64,000 nt of DNA from Eubacteriales bacterium (lineage in GTDB: Bacteria; Bacillota; Clostridia; Lachnospirales; Lachnospiraceae). The stretch's first letter is position 1; the number at the start of each line of letters is the position of its first letter. The notes below the pieces were generated by a model. That model saw nothing but the letters and a program-made list of their open reading frames with translations. It did not search any database and was not told the origin of the DNA. The stretch spans positions 31,159 through 95,158 of the forward strand of contig JAUNNI010000002.1 in assembly GCA_030531555.1 (NCBI GenBank), written 5' to 3'. Shown in pieces: positions 45,400 to 54,697 of the stretch. A program made the position numbers and the translations under genes.

Positions 45400-45641
45400 G
45401 CATTCAAATTTGGGGAATGCTTTTTGACATTTTTGTTAAAAGAATCGGATTTTAACATGTGCTTTCATACATTTTAACGAAAGAAATGAATCGATTTTTC
45501 ATTATGCACAAAAGAAATGGGAGATTTATGGAAAGTTTATGCACACTTATAAATAAGTCGATGCTATTATAATACTCGTAACCCCCCCAATACATTATAT
45601 AGTTTTTGCTACACCCAATAAGTAACAAAAATACCTTCTCC

Positions 45642-45666
45642 AAAGGACAGCGTCAGCTGTCCTTTT
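45642..45666 (+). terminator. Short palindromic hairpin
   Basis: AAAGGACAGC pairs with GCTGTCCTTT around GTCA with a short T tail. It has no adjacent plus-strand gene of its own and may be a backup stop or the end of a small transcript. Confidence 0.5.
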
Positions 45667-45699
45667 CACATGATTTTTTAATCTAAATTATTTACACAT

Positions 45700-45731
45700 A
45701 AAAAGGTGATGCGTTCAAGCATCACCTTTTT
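45700..45731 (-). terminator. Terminator of the SH3-domain gene
   Basis: AAAAAGGTGATGC and GCATCACCTTTTT form a 13-bp stem. On the minus strand it starts at the stop codon of the SH3 gene and ends in T5. Confidence 0.85.
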
Positions 45732-46179
45732 ATGGTTCATCATCAATATCAACACGAATGGTTGGTTCTCCCAATCGGGTAATATAATCACAATTGACAT
45801 AACCAGTACGTCCCTCGTGAGGGCCATTGATTACTTTTACATAAGCAAAGTTACTTGTTTCATCCACTTCAATGACCTGCATATGTGTCATTGGTGCAAG
45901 ACCTTCCTCAATCAAAGGAGCGGAATCACTGTTCGGTGCAGTACGAAGAGTCAGAGATTGATGAACATCAGCGATATAGATGTTATCGTAACCATTGTCT
46001 TCAAATTCTGTACTATCATCTGTGGTCAGATCCTCAGGATCTTCGATTTGTGCCGGTAAGGAAATACTCGCTTCAGACTGTCTGCTTGGCAGACAATAAT
46101 AAGCCAGTGTCACAGTTGCCAGGACTCCACCTGCCAAAAAGAAGAGGGTCAGGAATAGAATCATTAGTTTTTTTATCAT
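45730..46179 (-). CDS. Secreted or membrane-anchored SH3-domain protein
   Basis: The 149-residue protein has an N-terminal hydrophobic segment (LMILFLTLFFLAGGVLATVTL) that anchors or exports it, an acidic linker (about residues 40-65) and a bacterial SH3 (SH3b) domain: LTLRTAPNSDSAPLIEEGL, MQVIEV, FAYVKV and GRTGYVNCDYI. SH3b domains usually bind the cell wall, so a surface role is likely. The gene stands alone between terminators, divergent from ileS. Confidence 0.8.
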   Translation of the reverse strand: MIKKLMILFLTLFFLAGGVLATVTLAYYCLPSRQSEASISLPAQIEDPEDLTTDDSTEFEDNGYDNIYIADVHQSLTLRTAPNSDSAPLIEEGLAPMTHMQVIEVDETSNFAYVKVINGPHEGRTGYVNCDYITRLGEPTIRVDIDDEP

Positions 46180-46394
46180 ATGAATATCCTTTCCGCATAT
46201 AAAATACTAATAAATATAAGTGAAATTGAATAAAATATTATGATGTATTGTATCATAATGTCTAGGAAATAAAAAGCAAAAAGAAAGAAAAACATTTGAT
46301 ATAGACAAAAACGGAAGGATTATTTTTCATTTTTTGAGAGATTATACCAATGGTTCCTGATAAATAGGAGTATGAATAAAAGGGAAATTAAAGT
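46180..46394. other. Gene-free divergent region
   Basis: This AT-rich stretch lies between the SH3 gene and the ileS promoter. No gene or repeat is recognised; it should hold the SH3 gene's promoter on the minus strand. Confidence 0.5.
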
Positions 46395-46423
46395 TTGACA
46401 TTCCATTGTTTCTATATTATTAT
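46395..46423 (+). promoter_or_regulatory. Sigma-A promoter of the ileS T-box transcript
   Basis: A perfect TTGACA (46395-46400) and TATTAT (46418-46423) are 17 bases apart. The predicted transcript start, near 46430, is the beginning of the T-box leader. Confidence 0.85.
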
Positions 46424-46429
46424 GTTTCA

Positions 46430-46661
46430 TGGTAAAAGACGAGGACGGAGACAGTAGGCTTCTTGGAACATTGCAGTGAGACGGAGATAGTGGAAACCCG
46501 TTATAAGTAAGAGATGACTGAAGATCACTCCTGAGTTGCATCGCAGAAATAACAGTAAGTGATGCCGGTATCTCACCGTTAGACGAGAGACATATGACAG
46601 TATGTAAAGGTGGTATAATGATCGCAGGGCTTTCATCCGTTTACGGATGGGGGCTTTTTTA
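46430..46661 (+). promoter_or_regulatory. T-box riboswitch controlling ileS
   Basis: This roughly 230-base leader shows the stem I start (AAAGACGAGGAC, then GGAGACAGTAGG), a candidate isoleucine specifier ATC at 46524-46526, the T-box core AAGGTGGTATAATG at about 46607-46620, in which TGG would pair with the uncharged tRNA acceptor end, and a terminator hairpin at 46626-46659 ending in T6. Uncharged tRNA-Ile should favour the antiterminator and so ileS expression. The specifier position is inferred; the class call is secure. Confidence 0.9.
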
Positions 46662-46746
46662 TGGTATAGATGTTTTTATACTTTGTGTCTTATCCTGAGC
46701 ATACAACTTCTTATTAAATAGAAAGAAAGACAGGAGGAAGCAAACA

Positions 46747-49700
46747 GTGTACAAGAAAGTTTCGACAAATTTAAATTTTGTGGATCGCGAAAAAGAAACC
46801 GTAAAATTCTGGAATGAAAATAACATTTTTGAAAAAAGTATCGAGCTTCGTGAAGGCAGCCCGGTATACACCTTCTATGATGGACCACCAACAGCCAATG
46901 GTAAACCACATATCGGACACGTTTTAACACGTGTCATCAAAGATATGATTCCTAGATATCGTACTATGAAAGGTTACATGGTTCCTAGAAAAGCAGGCTG
47001 GGATACTCACGGACTTCCAGTAGAGCTTGAAGTAGAAAAACTTCTTGGTCTTGATGGCAAAGAACAGATTGAAGAATATGGTCTTGATCCATTTATTGGA
47101 AAATGTAAAGAGTCTGTATGGAAATACAAAGGAATGTGGGAAGACTTCTCCGGTACCGTTGGTTTCTGGGCAGACATGGATGATCCATATGTAACATATC
47201 ATGATGATTTCATCGAATCCGAATGGTGGGCACTGAAAAATATCTGGGATAAGAAACTTCTTTATAAAGGTTTCAAGATTGTTCCTTACTGCCCACGTTG
47301 TGGAACTCCTCTTTCCTCCCACGAGGTTGCTCAGGGATATAAAGCAGTAAAAGAACGTTCCGCAGTTGTTCGTTTTAAAGTAGTTGGAGAAGATGCATAT
47401 TTCCTTGCATGGACAACAACACCTTGGACTCTTCCATCCAACGTTGCACTTTGTGTGAATCCGGAAGAAACATACTGTAAAGTAAAAGCAGCAGATGGTT
47501 ATACATATTATATGGCACAGGCTCTTTTAGATACAGTTCTTGGCAAGCTTGCTACAGAAGAGACAAAAGCTTACGAAGTGCTTGAAACTTATGTAGGTAA
47601 AGATCTCGAATACAAAGCATATGAACCACTTTACGCTGCATCCAGTGCAGTAGCAGAAAAACAGCATAAGAAATGCCATTTCGTAACATGTGATAGTTAT
47701 GTAACCATGTCTGATGGTACTGGTATCGTACATATTGCACCAGCATTTGGTGAGGATGACTCCCGTGTTGGACGTGATTATGATCTTGCATTTGTACAGT
47801 TTGTAGATGGTAAAGGTAACATGACAGAAGAGACTCCATTTGCAGGTCTCTTCGTAAAAGATGCGGATCCTAAGGTATTGGTTGATCTTGAGAGCAGAGG
47901 TCTTTTATTCGATGCTCCAAAATTCGAACATGATTATCCTTTCTGCTGGAGATGTGATACTCCACTGATCTACTATGCTAGAGAGTCCTGGTTCATCAAA
48001 ATGACAGCAGTGAAGGAAGACTTGATCCGCAACAATAATACAATCAACTGGATTCCAGAATCCATCGGTAAAGGCCGTTTTGGTGACTGGTTAAATAATA
48101 TTCAGGACTGGGGTGTATCCCGTAACCGTTACTGGGGAACTCCTCTTAACATTTGGGAATGTGAAGGCTGTGGACATATGGACGCAGTAGGCAGCCGTGC
48201 AGAGCTTGCTGAAAAATCTGGCAATCCTGACGCTGTAAATGTAGAACTTCACAGACCATATATTGATGAAGTGACATTCACATGTCCTGACTGTGGCAAG
48301 ACAATGCGCCGTGTACCAGAAGTTATCGACTGCTGGTTTGACTCTGGTGCGATGCCATTTGCTCAGCATCACTATCCATTTGAAAATAAGGATCTCTTTG
48401 AACAGCAGTTCCCTGCACAGTTCATCTCTGAGGCAGTTGACCAGACACGTGGATGGTTCTACTCCCTTCTTGCTGAGTCTACCTTATTATTCAACAAAGC
48501 ACCTTATGAAAATGTTATCGTTCTCGGACATGTACAGGATGAGAACGGACAGAAGATGAGTAAATCCAAAGGAAATGCAGTTGACCCATTTGATGCACTT
48601 GCAAAATATGGCGCAGATGCAATCCGTTGGTATTTCTACATCAACAGTGCTCCATGGCTTCCAAATCGTTTCCACGGTGATGCGGTTGTGGAAGGACAGA
48701 GAAAGTTCATGGGAACTCTCTGGAATACTTACGCTTTCTTTGTACTGTATGCGGATATCGATGAATTCAATCCAACCAAATACAGCTTAGAATATGATAA
48801 ATTATCCGTTATGGATAAATGGCTTTTATCCAAATTAAACAGCTGCGTAAAAGCAGTAGATAACAATTTGGCAAATTACAAGATTCCTGAAACAGCAAAA
48901 GCACTTCAGAGTTTTGTAGATGACATGAGTAACTGGTATGTTCGTCGTTCTCGTGGACGTTTCTGGGCAAAAGGAATGGAACAGGACAAGATCAATGCTT
49001 ACATGACACTTTATACAGCACTTGTGACAATCTCCAAAGCAGCCGCTCCTATGATTCCGTTCATGACAGAAGACATTTATCAGAATCTCGTAAAAACTGT
49101 AGATGCTCAGGCACCAGAAAGTATCCATCTTTGTGACTTCCCTGAAGTAAATGAAGCATGGATCAACGCTGACTTTGAAAAAGATATGGAAGAAGTTCTT
49201 AATATCGTAGTTCTTGGACGTGCAGCACGTAATGCTTCTGCCATCAAGAACCGTCAGCCAATCGGACAGATGTTTGTAAAAGCAGACTCTGAGCTTGGCG
49301 AATTCTACAAAGAAATCATCGAGGACGAATTGAATGTAAAATCTGTTGAATTCCGTGAAGATGTATCTGACTTTACTTCTTACACATTCAAGCCACAGAT
49401 GAGAATTCTTGGTCCAAAATATGGAAAACAGCTTGGCCAGATCAACAAAGCGCTCGCTTCTCTTGATGGAAGTGCTGCGAAAAAACAGCTTGATGCAGAA
49501 GGTATCTTAACAATCAATGTAGCAGACGGAAGCATTGATTTGACACCAGAAGAACTTCTCATCACAATGTCTCAGAAAGATGGTTATGTATCTCAGGCAG
49601 ATCGTGGTATCACTGTTGCCCTTGACACAAATCTGACAGCAGAATTAATTGAAGAAGGTTTTGTGAGAGAAATCATTTCCAAGATTCAGACTATGAGAAA

Positions 49701-49902
49701 AGAAGCTGGATTTGATGTGACAGATCATATCGTTGTAAGCACTAGCGGTAATGACAAGATTAAATCTGTTATGGCTGACCACGAGGCAGAAATCAAAAAT
49801 GATGTATTGGCCGATGAAATCTGTTTCGACGCAGAGAAAGGCTATTCCAAAGAATGGAATATTAACAAAGAAAAAGTTGTTCTCTCTGTTGAAAAGAATT
49901 AG
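46747..49902 (+). CDS. ileS: Isoleucyl-tRNA synthetase, long type-2 form
   Basis: This class I synthetase charges tRNA-Ile. The 1051-residue protein has the HIGH motif in GPPTANGKPHIGHVLTR, GWDTHGLPVELEVEKLLG, the editing-domain segment WTTTPWTLPSNVAL, zinc-like CPRCGTPLSSHE and CPDCG pairs, and KMSKSKGNAVDP. The length and the HGLPVE sequence place it with the eukaryote-like IleS2 type rather than the roughly 920-residue IleS1 type. GTG at 46747 follows AGGAGG. The T-box leader upstream matches its identity. glgP follows after 18 bases. Confidence 0.95.
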   Translation: MYKKVSTNLNFVDREKETVKFWNENNIFEKSIELREGSPVYTFYDGPPTANGKPHIGHVLTRVIKDMIPRYRTMKGYMVPRKAGWDTHGLPVELEVEKLLGLDGKEQIEEYGLDPFIGKCKESVWKYKGMWEDFSGTVGFWADMDDPYVTYHDDFIESEWWALKNIWDKKLLYKGFKIVPYCPRCGTPLSSHEVAQGYKAVKERSAVVRFKVVGEDAYFLAWTTTPWTLPSNVALCVNPEETYCKVKAADGYTYYMAQALLDTVLGKLATEETKAYEVLETYVGKDLEYKAYEPLYAASSAVAEKQHKKCHFVTCDSYVTMSDGTGIVHIAPAFGEDDSRVGRDYDLAFVQFVDGKGNMTEETPFAGLFVKDADPKVLVDLESRGLLFDAPKFEHDYPFCWRCDTPLIYYARESWFIKMTAVKEDLIRNNNTINWIPESIGKGRFGDWLNNIQDWGVSRNRYWGTPLNIWECEGCGHMDAVGSRAELAEKSGNPDAVNVELHRPYIDEVTFTCPDCGKTMRRVPEVIDCWFDSGAMPFAQHHYPFENKDLFEQQFPAQFISEAVDQTRGWFYSLLAESTLLFNKAPYENVIVLGHVQDENGQKMSKSKGNAVDPFDALAKYGADAIRWYFYINSAPWLPNRFHGDAVVEGQRKFMGTLWNTYAFFVLYADIDEFNPTKYSLEYDKLSVMDKWLLSKLNSCVKAVDNNLANYKIPETAKALQSFVDDMSNWYVRRSRGRFWAKGMEQDKINAYMTLYTALVTISKAAAPMIPFMTEDIYQNLVKTVDAQAPESIHLCDFPEVNEAWINADFEKDMEEVLNIVVLGRAARNASAIKNRQPIGQMFVKADSELGEFYKEIIEDELNVKSVEFREDVSDFTSYTFKPQMRILGPKYGKQLGQINKALASLDGSAAKKQLDAEGILTINVADGSIDLTPEELLITMSQKDGYVSQADRGITVALDTNLTAELIEEGFVREIISKIQTMRKEAGFDVTDHIVVSTSGNDKIKSVMADHEAEIKNDVLADEICFDAEKGYSKEWNINKEKVVLSVEKN

Positions 49903-49920
49903 TTTAGGAGGATTGACCAA

Positions 49921-52359
49921 TTGATTAAGAAAAAGAAATTTGATAAGAAATTATTTAAAAAACAACTTGAAAGCAATTGTCGTATGTTATTCCGTCGTAA
50001 CCTTGATGAAGCAACGCCACAGCAGGTTTACCAGGCTGTTGCTTACTCTGTAAAAGATGATATCATCGACAATTGGATTGATACACATAAAGCTTACGAA
50101 AAACAGGATGCAAAAATGGTTTACTACATGTCCATGGAATTCCTTATGGGACGTGCTCTTGGTAACAACATGATCAATCTTGTTTGCTACGATGAAATCA
50201 GAGAATGTTTAGATGAACTCGGATTTGATCTTAACATTATTGAAGATCAGGAACCAGATGCAGCTCTTGGTAATGGTGGTCTTGGCCGTCTTGCTGCCTG
50301 CTTCCTTGATTCCCTTGCAACACTTGGCTACCCAGCATATGGCTGTGGTATCCGTTACCGCTATGGTATGTTCAAACAGAAAATCGTTAACGGTGCTCAG
50401 AAAGAAGTACCAGACGATTGGTTGAAGAATGGTAACCCATTTGAAATCAAGAGAGATGAATATGCTGTAGAAGTAAAATTCGGTGGTTATGTAGATGTTG
50501 AAATGCATGATGGCAAGGCAAAATACATTCAGAAAAACTACCAGAGCGTTCGTGCAGTACCATACGATATGCCAATCGTAGGTTACGGCAACGGTATTGT
50601 TAACACTCTTCGTATCTGGGATGCAGAAGCAGTAAATAACTTCAACTTAGACTCTTTCGATAAGGGTGAATACCAGAAAGCGGTTGAACAGGAAAACCTT
50701 GCAAGAACAATCGTAGAAGTATTATATCCAAACGATAATCACATGGCTGGTAAAGAACTTCGTTTAAAACAGCAGTACTTCTTCATCTCTGCTTCTGTTC
50801 AGCGTGCAGTTCAGAAATATAAATTATTACATGGTGGCGATGTTCGTAAATTACACGAAAAAGTTGCTTTCCAGTTAAATGATACACATCCAACAGTAGC
50901 AGTTGCAGAATTAATGCGTATCCTCGTGGACGAAGAAGGTCTTGAATGGAATGAAGCTTGGGATATCACAACAAAGACATGTGCTTACACTAACCACACA
51001 ATCATGTCTGAAGCTCTTGAGAAATGGCCAAACGAGCTCTTCTCCAGATTACTCCCACGTGTATACCAGATTGTTGAAGAAATCAACCGTCGTTTCATTC
51101 TTGAAATCCAGAAAAACTATCCAAACGATCAGAGCAAAGTTGCCAGCATGGCAATCCTCTACGATGGACAGGTTCGTATGGCTCACCTTGCAATCACAGG
51201 TAGCTACTCTGTAAATGGTGTGGCAAGACTCCATACAGACATCCTCATGAAACGTGAGTTAAAAGATTTCTATCAGATGCAGCCTAAGAAATTCAACAAC
51301 AAGACAAATGGTATTACTCAGAGAAGATTCCTTCTTCACGGTAACCCATTACTTGCAAACTGGGTAACATCTAAGATTGGTGACGAATGGATCACAAAAT
51401 TAGATCATCTGAAACATTTAAATGTTTATGTTGACGACGAAAAATGTCAGTCTGAATTCATGAACATCAAATACCAGAACAAGGTTCGCCTTGCAAAATA
51501 CATCAAAGAACATAACGATATTGATGTAGATCCACGTTCTCTCTTTGACTGCCAGGTTAAGAGACTTCATGAATACAAACGTCAGTTAATGAATATCCTT
51601 CACGTTATGTATCTCTACAATGAGATTAAAGAACATCCAGATATGGATATCGTTCCTCGTACCTTTATCTTTGGTGCAAAAGCTGCCGCTGGTTACCATA
51701 CAGCTAAGCTTACCATCAAACTGATCAACGCTGTTGCAGATCGTATCAACAATGATCCATTTATCAACGGCAAGCTCAAAGTTGTATTTATCGAAGATTA
51801 CCGTGTATCCAACGCTGAATTAATCTTCGCTGCAGCAGACTTAAGTGAACAGATTTCCACTGCTTCCCGTGAAGCATCCGGTACAGGTAACATGAAATTC
51901 ATGTTAAACGGTGCTCCAACTATCGGTACTATGGACGGTGCCAACGTTGAAATCGTGGAAGAAGTAGGTCAGGAAAATGCATTTATCTTTGGTCTTTCCG
52001 CTGAAGAAGTTATGGAATACGAACGTAATCATAACTACTATCCAAGAGACGTTTACAACACAGACGAAAATGTTCGTAAAGTGCTCACTCAGTTAGTAAA
52101 TGGTTACTATAGCCCAGAAGATCCTGAAAAATTCCGTGCTCTTTACAATGCACTTCTTGAACAGGACACATACTTCATCTTAAAAGACTTCGATTCTTAC
52201 AAAGAAGCTCAGAAACGTGTTGATGAAGCATACCGTGATGAAAAAGCATGGGCTCGTATGGCTATGCTTCAGACAGCAAACTGCGGTAAGTTCTCTTCTG
52301 ACCGTACCATCGAAGAATATGTAAATGATATCTGGAAATTAGACCGAATTGTCCTCTAA
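49921..52359 (+). CDS. glgP: Glycogen/maltodextrin phosphorylase
   Basis: This enzyme releases glucose 1-phosphate from alpha-1,4-glucans. The 812-residue protein shows LGNGGLGRLAACFLDSLATL, GYGIRYRYGMF-like GCGIRYRYGMFKQ, FQLNDTHPTVAVAELMRIL, and the pyridoxal phosphate lysine in EASGTGNMKFMLNGA. The TTG start at 49921 follows TAGGAGGATTGACCAA. Its location just after ileS may allow readthrough from the T-box transcript. A strong terminator follows. Codon use is highly biased. Confidence 0.95.
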   Translation: MIKKKKFDKKLFKKQLESNCRMLFRRNLDEATPQQVYQAVAYSVKDDIIDNWIDTHKAYEKQDAKMVYYMSMEFLMGRALGNNMINLVCYDEIRECLDELGFDLNIIEDQEPDAALGNGGLGRLAACFLDSLATLGYPAYGCGIRYRYGMFKQKIVNGAQKEVPDDWLKNGNPFEIKRDEYAVEVKFGGYVDVEMHDGKAKYIQKNYQSVRAVPYDMPIVGYGNGIVNTLRIWDAEAVNNFNLDSFDKGEYQKAVEQENLARTIVEVLYPNDNHMAGKELRLKQQYFFISASVQRAVQKYKLLHGGDVRKLHEKVAFQLNDTHPTVAVAELMRILVDEEGLEWNEAWDITTKTCAYTNHTIMSEALEKWPNELFSRLLPRVYQIVEEINRRFILEIQKNYPNDQSKVASMAILYDGQVRMAHLAITGSYSVNGVARLHTDILMKRELKDFYQMQPKKFNNKTNGITQRRFLLHGNPLLANWVTSKIGDEWITKLDHLKHLNVYVDDEKCQSEFMNIKYQNKVRLAKYIKEHNDIDVDPRSLFDCQVKRLHEYKRQLMNILHVMYLYNEIKEHPDMDIVPRTFIFGAKAAAGYHTAKLTIKLINAVADRINNDPFINGKLKVVFIEDYRVSNAELIFAAADLSEQISTASREASGTGNMKFMLNGAPTIGTMDGANVEIVEEVGQENAFIFGLSAEEVMEYERNHNYYPRDVYNTDENVRKVLTQLVNGYYSPEDPEKFRALYNALLEQDTYFILKDFDSYKEAQKRVDEAYRDEKAWARMAMLQTANCGKFSSDRTIEEYVNDIWKLDRIVL

Positions 52360-52404
52360 TATCCTGCATTTGCAATTTCGGATATAACATATTTAGAATC
52401 AATG

Positions 52405-52438
52405 AAAACCGGTTCCCCAAAAAGGGGGCCGGTTTTTT
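52405..52438 (+). terminator. Intrinsic terminator after glgP
   Basis: AAAACCGG plus a C4 run pair with a G5 run plus CCGGTTTT around an A-rich loop, ending in T6. Confidence 0.9.
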
Positions 52439-52743
52439 CTGTTTTTCAGGAAAATTAATCTCTTTGCGCATATTTTTTGGATAGAGAATTAAGACTTTAT
52501 TTAATACGGTATAAGAGTAATTTTTTAGACATTGTGAATTTTAAAACATGAAAATACTTTTTATATAAAAATTGTTTTTTAATGTTTTGTGATATTGCAC
52601 AAAAAAATAAGTATAAAATTGAATAAAATTTTAAAAAATTTATTTTGTGGAAAAAATTGTTAACAATAAATTGCTTTTTTCTGCAAAAAAGTATAGAATG
52701 GATTTATATAATCGATTTACTATATCTATTTTGGGGTGAAATA
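52439..52743 (+). other. AT-rich control region upstream of the propanediol locus
   Basis: This 300-base very AT-rich stretch has no gene. It contains the 12-bp palindrome ATTGTTAACAAT (52656-52667) and a weak promoter-like pair, TTGCTT (52671-52676) with TATAGA (52692-52697) at only 15 bases. No cobalamin riboswitch is visible. Confidence 0.45.
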
Positions 52744-53415
52744 ATGAACACAATCGATGAAATTATTGATTCTTTGAAAAGGGGACAAGGAAAAAGAGTA
52801 TCCAATCTTGTAAAGATGGCTATAGAAGAAGAAATGTCACCAGATACCATTTTAGAAGAAGGTTTATTAAAAGGAATGGAGGAGGTTGCCGATAAATTCC
52901 GCAAAGAGGAAGTAGGGGTACCAGAGATCTTGAGTATTACAAGAGCTTTGGACCAAGGTGTTTCTGCTTTACGTCGTTATACGGGCAGCCGAGTGGTGAA
53001 AGAAATTGGCACTGTAGTCATAGGGACAGTTCGTGGGGACATGCATGATATCGGAAAAAATCTGGTGAAAATGATGCTGGAAAGCAGAAATATCCAGGTG
53101 GTGGATCTGGGGGTAGATGTTCCACCAAGAAGATTTGTGGAAGAAACCATCGGAAGCAGAGCACAAATTGTGATCCTGAGTGGTATCTTATCCAAATCAG
53201 CTGACGACATGAGGCAGGTCATTGAGGAATTTGAAGAAAAAGGTTTGCGCAATCAGATCTACATCATGGTTGGCGGTTATTTCATGGATGAAGATATTGC
53301 CAAAAATATTGGAGCGGACTGTTATACAGAAGATGCCTGTACTTGCTCAGAGAAAGCTTATACTTACCTTGTGAAAAAAGCTCGAAAGAAACGGTCAAAA
53401 AATGGGCTTTCATAA
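52744..53415 (+). CDS. Corrinoid (B12)-binding protein
   Basis: This 223-residue protein has the domain order of methyltransferase corrinoid proteins: an N-terminal four-helix cap (about residues 5-80) and a Rossmann-like cobalamin domain with the base-off ligand motif DMHDIG (D99, H101, G104), then VDLGVDVPPRRFVEE, LSGILSKSADDM and VGGYFMDEDIAKNIGAD. No methyltransferase is encoded nearby. It stands directly before a PocR-type histidine kinase and the B12-dependent propanediol genes, so it may sense or deliver cobalamin. The ATG at 52744 follows GGGGTG. Confidence 0.88.
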   Translation: MNTIDEIIDSLKRGQGKRVSNLVKMAIEEEMSPDTILEEGLLKGMEEVADKFRKEEVGVPEILSITRALDQGVSALRRYTGSRVVKEIGTVVIGTVRGDMHDIGKNLVKMMLESRNIQVVDLGVDVPPRRFVEETIGSRAQIVILSGILSKSADDMRQVIEEFEEKGLRNQIYIMVGGYFMDEDIAKNIGADCYTEDACTCSEKAYTYLVKKARKKRSKNGLS

Positions 53416-53433
53416 TAAATGGGAGGAATAAAG

Positions 53434-54672
53434 TTGTTAAATAGGGAAAATATTAATATTGGCGATGTTATTGATATTCAGGAATTACAGACTTTACAGG
53501 ATAAATGGGCAAAAGCAACAGACATCGCTTTCATTACCGTTGATGTGAACGGTACACCAATCACGGAACAGAGTAATTTTACACCATTTTGTCAAAGGCT
53601 TCGTGAATTTCCCGAATACAGAGAAAAATGTTATTACTGCGATGCATGTGGTGGAAGAAAAGCCAGAAAGATTGGGAAAGCATATGTTTATATCTGCCAT
53701 GCAGGACTCACAGATTTTGCCATTCCAATCATGGTAAAAGGGCAGTACATCGGGGCCTTTCTGGCAGGACAGGTTTTTAGTGACGATACAGAAGGATTGA
53801 AATGTATCACCAATAAAATGACAGATTTCCATAGCAATGAAGAACTGGAAAACTTGTATCATCAGGTGCAAAAAATGCCTGTAGAAAAAATTGAAGCAGT
53901 TGCCCAGATTATTTGTGACAGTTATAACTATTCTGTAGAAAAAGAGTACGCGAATAAAGCGGATGCAGAATTAAGAGAGAAAACATTACGATTAATAAAA
54001 GAAGAAAAATTGCGCATTGAAATGGAAAAATCCCTTCGTGATATTGAACTGAAGGCTTTGCATTATCAGATTAACCCACACTTTCTTTTTAATGTACTCA
54101 ATACCATTGGCCGTCTTGCATTTTTTGAAAATGCGAAGATGACGGAAGATGTGGTGTATGCCTTTTCAGATATGATGCGCTATATTTTGAGAAAAAGCTC
54201 TGATCCTTTGAGCTCTTTGAAGGATGAAGTTACACATGTTTTGAATTATCTGAAAATTCAAAAAATTCGTCTTGGAAGCAGACTGCAATATTCCATCGAT
54301 ATTGATGAGGCAGATTATAAAGTGAAGCTTCCATTCCTGACATTGGTTACGATTGTCGAAAATTCCATAAAGCATGTTATTGAAAAGAATGCAAATGGAG
54401 GATCGATTCGTATTCGTTCTTACCGGGAAAATGAGAATCTTGTCATAGAAGTCTCGGATGATGGAGAAGGAATGTCGCAGCTCCAAATTAACAAAGTACT
54501 TCGGGGTGATGCTTATAAGAATCCGAAGGAAAGTGCTGTTGGACTGTATAATGTCAATAACCGACTGATGAATTATTTTGGAACAGAGTATGCTTTACAG
54601 ATCCGAAGTGAGAACAAAGCGCCGCTTGGGATTACAGTTATTGTGAAGGTACCAATCAGCTATAAGCGATAA
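53434..54672 (+). CDS. PocR-domain sensor histidine kinase (LytS/YesM class)
   Basis: The 412-residue kinase begins with a PocR ligand-sensing domain (about residues 12-170) with a cysteine cluster (EKCYYCDACGG, C66, C69, C72). A coiled coil follows, then a His_kinase domain with phosphoacceptor His216 in QINPHFLFN and an HATPase domain (IVENSIKHVI, SDDGEGM). No membrane helix is seen, so sensing is cytoplasmic. In Salmonella, PocR activates the pdu and cob genes in response to propanediol. The TTG at 53434 is the start because GGGAGGAAT precedes it. The corrinoid protein ends 18 bases upstream. Confidence 0.88.
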   Translation: MLNRENINIGDVIDIQELQTLQDKWAKATDIAFITVDVNGTPITEQSNFTPFCQRLREFPEYREKCYYCDACGGRKARKIGKAYVYICHAGLTDFAIPIMVKGQYIGAFLAGQVFSDDTEGLKCITNKMTDFHSNEELENLYHQVQKMPVEKIEAVAQIICDSYNYSVEKEYANKADAELREKTLRLIKEEKLRIEMEKSLRDIELKALHYQINPHFLFNVLNTIGRLAFFENAKMTEDVVYAFSDMMRYILRKSSDPLSSLKDEVTHVLNYLKIQKIRLGSRLQYSIDIDEADYKVKLPFLTLVTIVENSIKHVIEKNANGGSIRIRSYRENENLVIEVSDDGEGMSQLQINKVLRGDAYKNPKESAVGLYNVNNRLMNYFGTEYALQIRSENKAPLGITVIVKVPISYKR

Positions 54673-54697
54673 CTAAAGAGAGGAAACATGTATAAAT

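Larger units (their letters stand above)
45327..45699 (+). other. Gene-free stretch after ftsH
   Basis: This AT-rich interval holds the ftsH terminator (45354-45399) and a second hairpin (45642-45666). I see no gene, RNA family or repeat copy in the remaining bases. Confidence 0.6.

Noticed and set aside
52439-52743. Cobalamin riboswitch ahead of the propanediol locus
   Set aside because: The stretch is AT-rich and lacks the B12 box and the GC-rich stems of that class.
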